In this document: piece after piece, positions 19,332 through 27,561 of the stretch
Position numbering within the stretch: position 1 is the stretch's first letter
Layout of the letters: the number at the start of each line of letters is the position of its first letter
Assembly (NCBI RefSeq): GCF_026242055.1
Contig: NZ_JAPJDL010000008.1
Span: 1 to 64,000, forward strand
Direction of reading: 5' to 3'
DNA from: Lentzea sp. NEAU-D7
GTDB taxonomy: Bacteria > Actinomycetota > Actinomycetes > Mycobacteriales > Pseudonocardiaceae
Length of the DNA: 64,000 bases
Made by a program: the position numbers and the translations under genes
Notes under the pieces: generated by a model
What the model was told of the DNA's origin: nothing
The model's database searches: none
What the model saw: only the letters and a program-made list of their open reading frames with translations

Positions 19332-20297
19332 ATGAACACGACCGACCGGCTCCTGCAGCTGTCCGACACCAAGCGGCTGGCGCTGTTGCGGCTGCTGGAG
19401 AACAGGAACATCGGGAACGACCGGCTGCTCACCCTGGAGGGCTCGAACGTCAAGGTGCTGAGGGAGGGCAGCCCGATCCTGTTCCTCTACCCGGCCACGG
19501 ACGGCAGCGTGAGCTACATGAACAACTACCTGCCGCACATCCCCGAGTCCTGGGGCGTGTACGCGTTGCAGACCCCCGGCATGGAAGGTGAACAGCCGCC
19601 GTACCGGACCGTCGAGGAGCTGGCGGCGCACGGCATCCGCCAGATGCGCCGCGTCCAGCCGGAGGGCCCCTACTACGTCGCCGGGAACTGCATGGGCGGG
19701 CTGCCGGCCTACGAGACGGCCCGCCAGCTCCACGAGCAGGGCGAACGGACCGGCCTCGTCCTGCATCTGATGCCGAACTTCAACCGCCCCTGGAAGGAGC
19801 TTCCGGTCGACGGCGCCTCGTTGCAGCAGCGGGCGATCATGGACTACGTCTACATCATCGAACGCCTGCTGGCCGTGCGGATCGACCTGCCGTGGGACGA
19901 GCTGAACGAGCTCGACGAAGAGGCACAGGTCGAGTACGTCGTCCGCTACGTCGACGAGCACGACCTCCTGTCCGGAATGGACCTCGACGTCTTCCGCAAC
20001 CGGATGGCCATCTACAAGGCGAACCTCTCGGCGATGCTCACCTACGACCCCCCGAGCGGCTTCGACGGCAGCATCACGATCCTCGCCGTCGGCGAGTCCA
20101 GCCGTCAGGAGACCGCGATCCACGCCCTGTCGCCCTACGCCGCACCACTGCGGTCGATCCACCGCGACCAGATCAACACCATCTTCGTCGACGCCGACGG
20201 TGGTGCGCTGTTCGACGGGGCGGAGCCGGACATCGGCAGGATCGGCCGCGAGCTGCGCGAGATCATCACAGCCGCGGGCGAAGGCATCCGCGCGTGA
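19332..20297 (+). CDS. Stand-alone thioesterase with cysteine nucleophile
   Basis: A 321-residue protein whose main part is a type I-like NRPS thioesterase (LFLYPATDGS near residue 50, catalytic-loop His277 in SIHRDQ). The nucleophile elbow reads GNCMGG, so Cys120 replaces the usual Ser. Cys thioesterases in some NRPS systems form strained rings such as beta-lactams and beta-lactones, or act as cyclases; simple hydrolysis is also possible. The first 45 residues form a helical extension seen before some release domains. The ATG at 19332 follows AGGAG at ideal spacing. The stop overlaps the GTG of the reductase gene. The likely job is release of the glycyl intermediate from the NRPS. Confidence 0.85.
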   Translation: MNTTDRLLQLSDTKRLALLRLLENRNIGNDRLLTLEGSNVKVLREGSPILFLYPATDGSVSYMNNYLPHIPESWGVYALQTPGMEGEQPPYRTVEELAAHGIRQMRRVQPEGPYYVAGNCMGGLPAYETARQLHEQGERTGLVLHLMPNFNRPWKELPVDGASLQQRAIMDYVYIIERLLAVRIDLPWDELNELDEEAQVEYVVRYVDEHDLLSGMDLDVFRNRMAIYKANLSAMLTYDPPSGFDGSITILAVGESSRQETAIHALSPYAAPLRSIHRDQINTIFVDADGGALFDGAEPDIGRIGRELREIITAAGEGIRA

Positions 20298-22258
20298 TCT
20301 CCGAGGAACAGGACCGATATCCGCACCTGTTCTCCCCGCTGGAGGTGGGCGGCGCGCGGTTGAAGAACCGGATTGTGTTCCCGGCCATCATGAACAACTA
20401 CGCGCGCCAGGGGCTGGTGACCGACCGCACGGTCACCTTCTACGCCGAGCGCGCGGCCGGTGGTGCGGCGATGGTGGTCTCCGAGGGGTTGTTCGTCCAC
20501 CCGAGCCCGGTGCCCGCGCAAACCACTCTGGCGGCGTACGAACCCGCCAACATCGCGGGTTTCGAGCGCCTCGCGGCCGCGGTCGAGGAGCACGACTGCC
20601 GGATGATCGGTCAGCTCATGCACTCGGGCAGGCAGCAGGTGCGGGGTCCTGTGTCGGACAGTTCGATCGGGGTGTCGTCCCTGCCGGACCCCTACAGCTG
20701 GACGGTTCCGCATGTGATGTCCACGGCGGAGGTCCGGATGATGGTCGAGGCGTTCGTGGCTTCCGCCGGCGTCCTGCAACGCGCGGGGTTCTCCGGTGTC
20801 GAGGTGCACGCGGCGCACGGTCATCTGATCACGCAGTTCCTGTCGCCGTGGTCGAACACCAGGCAGGACGAGTACGGCGGTGACCTGGACGGGCGGACCA
20901 GGTTCCTGCGCGAGGTCCTCGCCGGGATCCGGTCGGTGTGCGGGACGGACTTCGTGCTGGGCTTGAAGATGCCGGGCGACGAACTGGTGGAGGGGGGCAT
21001 CACCGCGCAGGAGTCGGCCCGCATCGCGAACCGGGTGAGCCGGGAGACACCTCCGGACTACCTCGCGTTCGGTCAGGGCAACTCCTCGCTCAGCTTCGGC
21101 GACCACGTGCCCGACATGCACTACCCGCCCGGCCCGTACCTCGGGATCCAACGGGATCTCAACGCGGCGGTGAGCCCTCCGGTCCTGGCGTTCGGGCGGG
21201 TCACCTCCGCCGCCCAGGCCGAGGCCGTGATCCGGGACGGGACCGGTGACCTGGTCGGTCTGGGACGCCTCCTGGTGGCCGATCCCGGATTCCCGGCCAA
21301 GGTGCGGGCGGGCCGCGAGCGGGAGGTGCGGCCGTGCGTGTACTGCAACGTCTGCTGGGGCGAGGTCACCAGCGGCCGCACGATCGCCTGTGTGGTCAAC
21401 CCCGATCTCGGCACCGACGGCGAAGCGGCTCGCCCGGTCCGCCGGTCGCCGAAGAGGCGCGAGGTCACCGTCGTCGGCGCCGGTGTGGCGGGTCTGCAGG
21501 CCGCCGCGGCGGCCGCCGAACACGGGCACCGGGTGACCCTGCTGGCCGGACCACGTCTCGGAGGCAAGGCGGGGGTGGAGTCGATGTTGCCGGGTCGAGG
21601 CGACATCACCGCGGTCTTGGAGCACCAGCGGTGGCTGGTGGAGCGCAACGGGGTGCGCGTCGAGCAGGGTGCGCACGCCACGGAGGAGGCGGTCCTCGCG
21701 ACCGGTCCCGACGTCGTCGTCCTCGCCACGGGAGCGCACATGATGCGACCACCCACCCTCGGCGCCGACAGCGAGGACGGCGTCAGCGTGCGGGACTACC
21801 TGGCACGCGACGACGCCGGAAACGGTGACGGCACAGCGGTGCTGTTCGACTTCGACCACTCGGCCGGGACCTACGCGGTGGCCGACCTCCTGGCGCGGCG
21901 CTACCGCGACGTGGTGGTCATGACGGCCAGGACGTCCCTGGGCGACGGGGTGCCGTACGTGAGCCGCCTGGGCGTCCACCGGCGACTGCACGAGGCGGGT
22001 GTGCGCATCGAGCTGGCGACCGAACCGCTGCTGTACAAGGACCACGTGCTGCGCTGCGCCAACGTCTTCACCGGACAGCTCACCGAGATCGAGGACGTCG
22101 CCCTGTTCACCTGGTCGACTCCCCGCCGGCCGGTCGACGAGCTTTCGGAGCCGTTGTCGGCGCGCGGAGTGCCCGTTCACGTCATCGGGGACGCGTACGC
22201 GCCGGGAACGATGCTCACGTCCATCCGGGAGGCCGAGATGCTCGGCAGGCGACTGTGA
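20294..22258 (+). CDS. Old-yellow-enzyme-type FMN/4Fe-4S/FAD oxidoreductase
   Basis: A 654-residue protein of the 2,4-dienoyl-CoA reductase/trimethylamine dehydrogenase type. The N-terminal TIM barrel has the FMN and catalytic signature HAAHGHLITQFLSP, then N-x-R-x-D-EYGG. Four cysteines for an iron-sulfur cluster follow in CVYCNVCW plus C 11 residues later, so spacing is C-x2-C-x2-C rather than the usual C-x2-C-x3-C. The C-terminal half has a dinucleotide fold (VVGAGVAGLQAA) for FAD/NAD(P)H. The family reduces conjugated double bonds. In this operon it could reduce an enoyl or dienoyl part of the product, replacing the ER domain missing from the synthase, or act oxidatively. The start is the GTG at 20294, overlapping the thioesterase stop. 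Confidence 0.88.
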   Translation: MISEEQDRYPHLFSPLEVGGARLKNRIVFPAIMNNYARQGLVTDRTVTFYAERAAGGAAMVVSEGLFVHPSPVPAQTTLAAYEPANIAGFERLAAAVEEHDCRMIGQLMHSGRQQVRGPVSDSSIGVSSLPDPYSWTVPHVMSTAEVRMMVEAFVASAGVLQRAGFSGVEVHAAHGHLITQFLSPWSNTRQDEYGGDLDGRTRFLREVLAGIRSVCGTDFVLGLKMPGDELVEGGITAQESARIANRVSRETPPDYLAFGQGNSSLSFGDHVPDMHYPPGPYLGIQRDLNAAVSPPVLAFGRVTSAAQAEAVIRDGTGDLVGLGRLLVADPGFPAKVRAGREREVRPCVYCNVCWGEVTSGRTIACVVNPDLGTDGEAARPVRRSPKRREVTVVGAGVAGLQAAAAAAEHGHRVTLLAGPRLGGKAGVESMLPGRGDITAVLEHQRWLVERNGVRVEQGAHATEEAVLATGPDVVVLATGAHMMRPPTLGADSEDGVSVRDYLARDDAGNGDGTAVLFDFDHSAGTYAVADLLARRYRDVVVMTARTSLGDGVPYVSRLGVHRRLHEAGVRIELATEPLLYKDHVLRCANVFTGQLTEIEDVALFTWSTPRRPVDELSEPLSARGVPVHVIGDAYAPGTMLTSIREAEMLGRRL

Positions 22259-22320
22259 GGGCGCCTCGGCAGTTGTTCCTCCGAGATCCCGTTTCACCTG
22301 GTCACCTTCGTGGAGATGAG

Positions 22321-23574
22321 ATGCTGAACAGCAGCACGGGCCGATGCCCTGTGCAGGGCCTATTCGATCCGCTGGCTCCCGACTACATCGCGGACCCTTA
22401 CCCGGCGCTCGCCGCTCTGCGCGAGGAGGGTCCGGTCTTCTACGAGCCGCGACTCGACATGTGGCCGGTGACCAGGCACGAGGACGTCAAGAGGATCCTC
22501 ACCGATCACGAGAGCTTCTCCGGTGCGATCACCCAGACCCCCTTCTACCCGCTCGCGGAGGAAGCGAGGGAGGTCCTCGACGCCGGGTTCCACGCTACCC
22601 CGACCGTCTCGAACTGCGACCCGCCCAAGCACACCAGGATCCGTGCGTTCAACGTCAAGGCGTTCTCCGCCCGCAGGGTCGCGGGGCTCGAACCGGTCAT
22701 CCGCGCCCGCACCACCGAACTGCTCGACGGTGTCATCGACCGGTCGCGGTTCGACCTGGTGCAGGAGCTGACGGCACCGCTGCCCGCCACGATCGTGTTC
22801 AGCCTGATCGGCTTCCCCGAGTCGGACTGGGAAGCTCTCAAGGCGCTCGCCCTCAACCGCATGGCCTTCACCTGGGGTCGGTCCACAGCAGACGAGCAGG
22901 TCAGGATCGCGGGGAGGATGGTCGAGTACTGGCGGTACTGCACTCACTTCGTCGCCGCGCGCAAGATGGACCTGAAGGACGACTTCACCAGCGACCTGCT
23001 CCGCTCGCACCTCGCGGATCCCGCCGCGCTGTCGGTCGAGGAGATCGTCAACGTCATCCACGCGGTGAGCTTCGCCGGCCACGAGACCACGACCAACGCG
23101 TCGTCGAGCACGCTGCAACGGTTGCTCACACACAGGGAACAATGGGAGGAGATCTGCGCCGATTCCTCGCTGATCTCGAACGCGGTCGAGGAGGGCCTGC
23201 GATTCGACCCGAGCCTGCACACCTGGCGCAAGATCACCACCAGGCAGGTCGACATCGGTGGGGTCGAGGTCCCGGCGGGCGCCAAGCTCTTGCTCCTCAT
23301 CGGTTCCGCGAACCACGACCCGGCACGTTTCCGCGACCCGGACCAGTTCGACGTCCGCCGCGCCAACTCCCAGCAGCACCTCACTTTCGGCAGGGGTATC
23401 CACGCCTGCTTCGGTGCTCCGCTGGCACGGCTGGAGATGCGGGTCATGCTGGAGGAACTGACGGCCCGCCTGCCCCATCTCCGGCTCGCGGCCGACGAAG
23501 TCGTGCGGTTCCACGAGAACGCCTGCTTCCGCGGCCCCGTGCGCCTGTGGGTCGACAACCCGGCCCCGCTCTGA
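22321..23574 (+). CDS. Cytochrome P450 (core operon)
   Basis: A 417-residue soluble bacterial P450. It has the I-helix motif AGHETTT, the ExxR motif in EEGLRFDP, and the heme-binding loop FGRGIHACFG with Cys363 as thiolate ligand. P450s of this type hydroxylate or oxidatively cyclise natural-product intermediates with electrons from ferredoxin; no ferredoxin gene is nearby. The ATG at 22321 is preferred, with GGAG eight bases upstream; an in-frame ATG at 22255 overlaps the reductase gene and would add 22 atypical residues. It is last in the core operon. Confidence 0.92.
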   Translation: MLNSSTGRCPVQGLFDPLAPDYIADPYPALAALREEGPVFYEPRLDMWPVTRHEDVKRILTDHESFSGAITQTPFYPLAEEAREVLDAGFHATPTVSNCDPPKHTRIRAFNVKAFSARRVAGLEPVIRARTTELLDGVIDRSRFDLVQELTAPLPATIVFSLIGFPESDWEALKALALNRMAFTWGRSTADEQVRIAGRMVEYWRYCTHFVAARKMDLKDDFTSDLLRSHLADPAALSVEEIVNVIHAVSFAGHETTTNASSSTLQRLLTHREQWEEICADSSLISNAVEEGLRFDPSLHTWRKITTRQVDIGGVEVPAGAKLLLLIGSANHDPARFRDPDQFDVRRANSQQHLTFGRGIHACFGAPLARLEMRVMLEELTARLPHLRLAADEVVRFHENACFRGPVRLWVDNPAPL

Positions 23575-23976
23575 GCCGCCACGTGGCGGACGAATGGTGC
23601 GGCGTTCCGCTCGTCGGGCACCTGACCGGCGGCCAACGCCCACGACATGGGTCCGTCGAGCGTGCCGCATTCCCGTGCCCGGTCGTGCAGCTGCGTGCCG
23701 AGTCCACTGAGGACACACCGCTGCCGTTGCTCAGCAACCGGTTGCATGTCGATGCCGAGTCCGCCGGTCGTCAGCACATCGCCAACTCTCGATCCGCCAC
23801 CTCCACGGCGCCCATCTCAGCGCGGACTTGTCCCGCACAGCCGCGCTCATGTGTGGACGGTGGCGTGCCCTTACTCGTCCCGAGCCTGCACAAGCACGTG
23901 CCGCACGACTGCGGCCCGTTCGTGACCGGGCCCGTGTACCCGGCTGGCAGAACCGGCCAAACCTAGGAGAACCACG
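23575..23976. other. Non-coding stretch between P450 and salicylate synthase genes
   Basis: About 400 bases with no supported gene. A 14-base palindrome (ccgccacgtggcgg, 23576-23589) begins just after the P450 stop and might help end transcription, though it has no U-tract. The right part should hold the promoter of the salicylate synthase; AGGAGA near 23964 is its ribosome site. Confidence 0.4.
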
Positions 23977-25260
23977 GTGAAGTACTGGGAACGTCAGGTC
24001 GTGTTGCCGGCCGATCCTCTTCGCGTGGCCGCCGCGCTCGCGGCCACGTCGACCGAGGACAACGTGCTCTATGAGAACCAGGGATCGATCTGCTGGGGTG
24101 AAGGCGCCCACGCGACCGTGGCCACGCGAGCGGGCGAACCGCTGTCGGCGATCGCCTCCCGGCTCGCGGAGGTCGACGTCGAGGACTGGCGCGCTTATGG
24201 CTGGGCCACCTTCGAACTGTCCTACGCGTTGCACGGAGTGGAAGACGTGCCGGAGACCGGCGCGGTCACTTTGATGATCCCGAGGCGTGAGGTGCGCGTC
24301 GAAAACGGCACCGCCCTGCTGCGCGCGCTCACCGCGGCCGACCTGGACGCGCTGGAGGCGCGGCTCGCCGATGCCGTGCTGACCGGCGGAATCGAGCCGG
24401 GGGAGACGCGCATCGACGTCGACGTGGACGGCCACGACGCCGAGAGCTACCGGGCGGCGGTCGCGGCGGCCATCGCGGAGATCCACTCCGGTGCCCTGGA
24501 CAAGGTGATCCTCTCCCGCGTGGTGCCGGTACCCGAGGACATCGACATGCCCGCGACCTACCTCACCGGCCGGCTTGCCAACAACCCGGCACGCTCGTTC
24601 CTGCTGCGCCTGCAGGGCTGGAGGGCGTTGGGGTTCAGCCCGGAGATCGTGGTCAGCGTGAGTTCCGGACGCGAGGTGGTCACCCAGCCACTCGCCGGCA
24701 CGCGCGCCTTCCTCGGCGACCACGACGCCGACCAGGCACGGCGTGACGAGCTCTACCGCGACCCGAAGGAGGTCTTCGAACACGCGATCTCGGTGCGCTT
24801 GGCGGCGGTCGAACTGTCCACCGTGTGCACGCCGTCGACCGTCCGCGTCGAGGAGTTCATGGGTGTGAAGGAACGCGGCAGCGTGCAGCACCTCGCTTCT
24901 CAGCTCTCGGGTTCACTCGCACCGGGTCGCACCGGCTGGGACGCGTTCGCCGCGCTCTTCCCGGCGGTCACGGCGTCCGGTGTCCCGAAGGCGCCCGCCT
25001 GCGAGCTGATCCGGCGGGCCGAGACGCAGCCACGTGGCCTCTACAGCGGCGCCGTGCTGACCGTCGATCCGGACGGCGCCATCGACGCGGCCCTCGCTCT
25101 CCGCAGCGTGTTCTGCCGCGATGGCAACACCTGGCTGCGGGCGGGCGCGGGCATCGTCGCCCAGTCCACTCCCGAACGGGAACTGGAGGAGACGCGGGAG
25201 AAGCTGCGCAGCGTGTCGCGCTTCCTCGTACCGGCACGGCAGTACGCCTCGGCGGACTGA
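23977..25260 (+). CDS. Salicylate synthase (MbtI/Irp9-type chorismate enzyme)
   Basis: A 427-residue chorismate-using enzyme of the MST family (Mg-dependent isochorismate, salicylate and anthranilate synthases). It matches the salicylate synthase branch closely: Lys176 in LDKVILSR (the isomerase base), PLAGTRAF at 238-245, KERGSVQHL, FPAVTASGVPKA and PRGLYSGAV. MbtI-type enzymes convert chorismate to isochorismate and then eliminate pyruvate to give salicylate. The start is a GTG after AGGAGA. Salicylate would be a ready aryl starter for an adenylating enzyme in the cluster, with the DAHP synthase supplying chorismate. Plain isochorismate synthase is the main alternative but fits the motifs less well. 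Confidence 0.88.
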   Translation: MKYWERQVVLPADPLRVAAALAATSTEDNVLYENQGSICWGEGAHATVATRAGEPLSAIASRLAEVDVEDWRAYGWATFELSYALHGVEDVPETGAVTLMIPRREVRVENGTALLRALTAADLDALEARLADAVLTGGIEPGETRIDVDVDGHDAESYRAAVAAAIAEIHSGALDKVILSRVVPVPEDIDMPATYLTGRLANNPARSFLLRLQGWRALGFSPEIVVSVSSGREVVTQPLAGTRAFLGDHDADQARRDELYRDPKEVFEHAISVRLAAVELSTVCTPSTVRVEEFMGVKERGSVQHLASQLSGSLAPGRTGWDAFAALFPAVTASGVPKAPACELIRRAETQPRGLYSGAVLTVDPDGAIDAALALRSVFCRDGNTWLRAGAGIVAQSTPERELEETREKLRSVSRFLVPARQYASAD

Positions 25261-25264
25261 TCGC

Positions 25265-25625
25265 AGACGAGACCCGGTGGCGAGCCACACCCGCGCCACC
25301 GGGCTCGTGATCAGCGATGCCGACGGTCCGGATGAACGCGGCGAGGTCGTGGGCGATGGCGGGCAGCGGCAGCACGCTGACGGCGGCGCCGATCGTGAGC
25401 ACGCCCAGCAGAGCGTGGGAAGGAGGGGGTGGCGGGCAGCAGTACACCGACCACCTCACCGGGTTCGGCGCCGGAGGCGAGCAATGCCGCGGCGACACCG
25501 TTGGCGCGGGGGCCGAGCTCGGCACGCGTCAGGACCGCCGTGGACTCCGGGAAGATCATTCGACCGCGGTCGCCTGGCGCGCAGGTGATCGCGTCCACGA
25601 TCGTGCCGGAAATGTCGATCGCCAT
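25265..25625 (-). pseudogene. Relic of an AMP-dependent acyl ligase, N-terminal fragment
   Basis: From an ATG at 25625 the minus strand reads a normal ligase N-terminus (MAIDISGTIVDAI, then GRMIFPESTAVLTRAELG and GEVVGVLLPATPSF). Near 25415, in a G-rich run, the frame shifts and continues as LLGVLTIGAAVSVLPLP and FIRTVGIADHE before ending against the convergent salicylate synthase. Only about 120 residues of a usual 500 or more remain. It is a frameshifted, truncated copy. It may be what is left of a dedicated salicylate ligase; that role is inference. Confidence 0.7.
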
Positions 25626-26088
25626 GCGTTGTTCTTGTCGTCGCGATGTGGTGAACAGCTGTGCTGAAAGGCTGAGAACGCGGCTGTGGGGTGGTTTCTC
25701 GAGCGCGGTGTGGCCGCGGTGGCGAATTCGAGGGTGCGGATGCCCGCACCGGACGAACGGTCCCGGATCTGCCGGGCACGGCCCAGCCAGGTCGTGGGGC
25801 CAGGAGCGTCCCGGCGAACACGGGTACGCGGGTAGTTGCTCTGCGCGGAGCCGCCTTCGCGCCCGCACGCTCGGATCAGTACGTCATGTCCGGTTCGGCT
25901 GGGGTCGCCGGAATGAGCGTGATGACGGTCATCTCGTCAGTCCTGTTCCACTCGGCTGATCCTGCAGGCGAGTCTGGGAACAGCGCTTTCCGTTGTGACT
26001 GCGGACATCCGCAGTGCCGTTACGAGTCCGCACGCACAACTACCGCCGCCCACACCCAGGTCGTCGACGACAGGGATCAGCAGCACGG
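25626..26088. other. Non-coding stretch between ligase relic and glycosyltransferase
   Basis: About 460 bases with scattered short frames but none with protein-like sequence. It probably includes decayed sequence left by the event that removed most of the ligase gene. Nothing repeated was seen. Confidence 0.4.
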
Positions 26089-27267
26089 CTAGCCGCTGTT
26101 CGGAAGTCCGCTTCCCACCAATGACTGGAGGTCGGCGATGAACGTCTCGAGTGGCGGCAGGGCGAGCAGGTCGCGGCGGATGCGCCTGGCGTTGCTGCGG
26201 TACTGCGGGTCTTCCAGGACTTTCCGGCAGGCGGCCAGGACGTCGTCCGTGGTCATGGTTTCGGTGTGCAGCTGCTCGCCGACGCCGGCTTCCACACACC
26301 TGCGTGCGTTGTACGGCTGTTCGGAGAACAGCGGCGTGCAGACGAGCGGAACGCCGGAGCGCATCGCTTCACGGACGCTGTTGTGACCGGCGTGTGTGAT
26401 GAAGAGGTCGCAGCACTCCAGCAGGAGCGGCTGGGGAACCGACTCCACCAGGACCACAGTGGACGGCAGGACGCCGAACGCTTCGTGCGCCACGTCGCGT
26501 CCTGTGCTGACCACTGCGACGCAGTCCAGTCGTGTTAAGGCCGTGACGACGGATTTGAGCAGAGAAAGCCCGTCTGACGCGAACGCGGATAGCGTGCCCA
26601 AGCTCGCGAACACCCACGGCTTGTCGGTGGGCAGCTCCGCCAGAGCAGGCGGCAGGGCGTCGCCCCGCCTGCCGGGGTTCTCGTGCCGGTAGAACCTGGA
26701 GTGGGGAACGGTCGCCTCTGCCGCGTCATATGTCTCGGGCATCAGGCAGGCGTGCAGGTGACGGAAGCTGGCTTCTCCGGTGGGATCGGGTGCCAGGCCG
26801 AACGAGGCTCGCAACGGTGCCATCAGCGGCGCGAGCGTGGAAGGGGGCGAGATCACGTTGACCGCGCCGCCGATCGCGACGGAGGCGTGCGGCACGCCCA
26901 GCACCTCCGCGGCAAGCACACCGCCGAACTCGAGCGTGCTGCGGACGATGACGTCGGGGTTCCACCCCGTCTCGATGACATCCGTGGCCATCGCCTCGGC
27001 CGGAGGGCCGATGAAGAAGTCCACCGTCCTCTCCATCGCCGTGAGGTCGGCGAACGTCATCCCGGTCTTCTCCAGCGTCCGCGCCACGAGGTCCAGGATG
27101 TCGAGCCCTGCCGGCAGGTGGTCGATCCCGTAGGCGGCGATGTCCCCGGCGGAGGCCGCGCCGGTGGCGATTCCCACCGTGTGCCCCGCGGCCTCGGCGG
27201 CCCTGACGACCGGCACCAGCGCCCGGATGTGGGACGGTGAATTCGCGACGGTGAAGAGAATCCGCAA
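26089..27267 (-). CDS. GT1-family glycosyltransferase
   Basis: A 392-residue GT-B glycosyltransferase of the macrolide/glycopeptide/calicheamicin type. The N-terminus MRILFTVANSPSH and the C-terminal donor-binding stretch THAGHNSVREAMRSGVPLV with FSEQPYNA are characteristic. Such enzymes transfer an NDP-activated sugar to a natural product. No NDP-deoxysugar genes lie close by, so the donor may be a common sugar or come from elsewhere; the GDP-sugar genes at 43669-45599 are a distant possibility. Leu244 is encoded by TTA (26536-26538), a rare codon that makes translation depend on the bldA tRNA in streptomycete-like bacteria. It faces the salicylate synthase. Confidence 0.88.
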   Translation of the reverse strand: MRILFTVANSPSHIRALVPVVRAAEAAGHTVGIATGAASAGDIAAYGIDHLPAGLDILDLVARTLEKTGMTFADLTAMERTVDFFIGPPAEAMATDVIETGWNPDVIVRSTLEFGGVLAAEVLGVPHASVAIGGAVNVISPPSTLAPLMAPLRASFGLAPDPTGEASFRHLHACLMPETYDAAEATVPHSRFYRHENPGRRGDALPPALAELPTDKPWVFASLGTLSAFASDGLSLLKSVVTALTRLDCVAVVSTGRDVAHEAFGVLPSTVVLVESVPQPLLLECCDLFITHAGHNSVREAMRSGVPLVCTPLFSEQPYNARRCVEAGVGEQLHTETMTTDDVLAACRKVLEDPQYRSNARRIRRDLLALPPLETFIADLQSLVGSGLPNSG

Positions 27268-27561
27268 GGACGTGCTCCCATTGTGACGACCGCTGCCGCG
27301 GCGGATCCCGGTTGTTGACGAACATCACCGCTTGCGGCGGTCACATCGACATGGACGTGGACCGCATATGTTGTCTGCGAGGCTAGCATTGTCCGGCGGC
27401 GCGGAGCATTTACGGCGTCGGCAACCGCGGAAGACCGGATGTATTGCCCTGAAAGTTGGTGAAATATCTGACAGATATTCGGATGATCTTAATCCGCGTC
27501 AGCCTCCGGGTTCGGTGTGAATCGGGATGTCATCACCCGCCCGCCGAAGAGCTGTCAAGGC

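Noticed and set aside
20135-22297. 720-codon open frame antisense to the OYE-type reductase
   Set aside because: His/Arg/Asp-rich shadow sequence with no start signal or motif.
23576-23589. 14-base palindrome after the P450 as a terminator
   Set aside because: Too short and without a loop or T-run to be called; left as a remark only.
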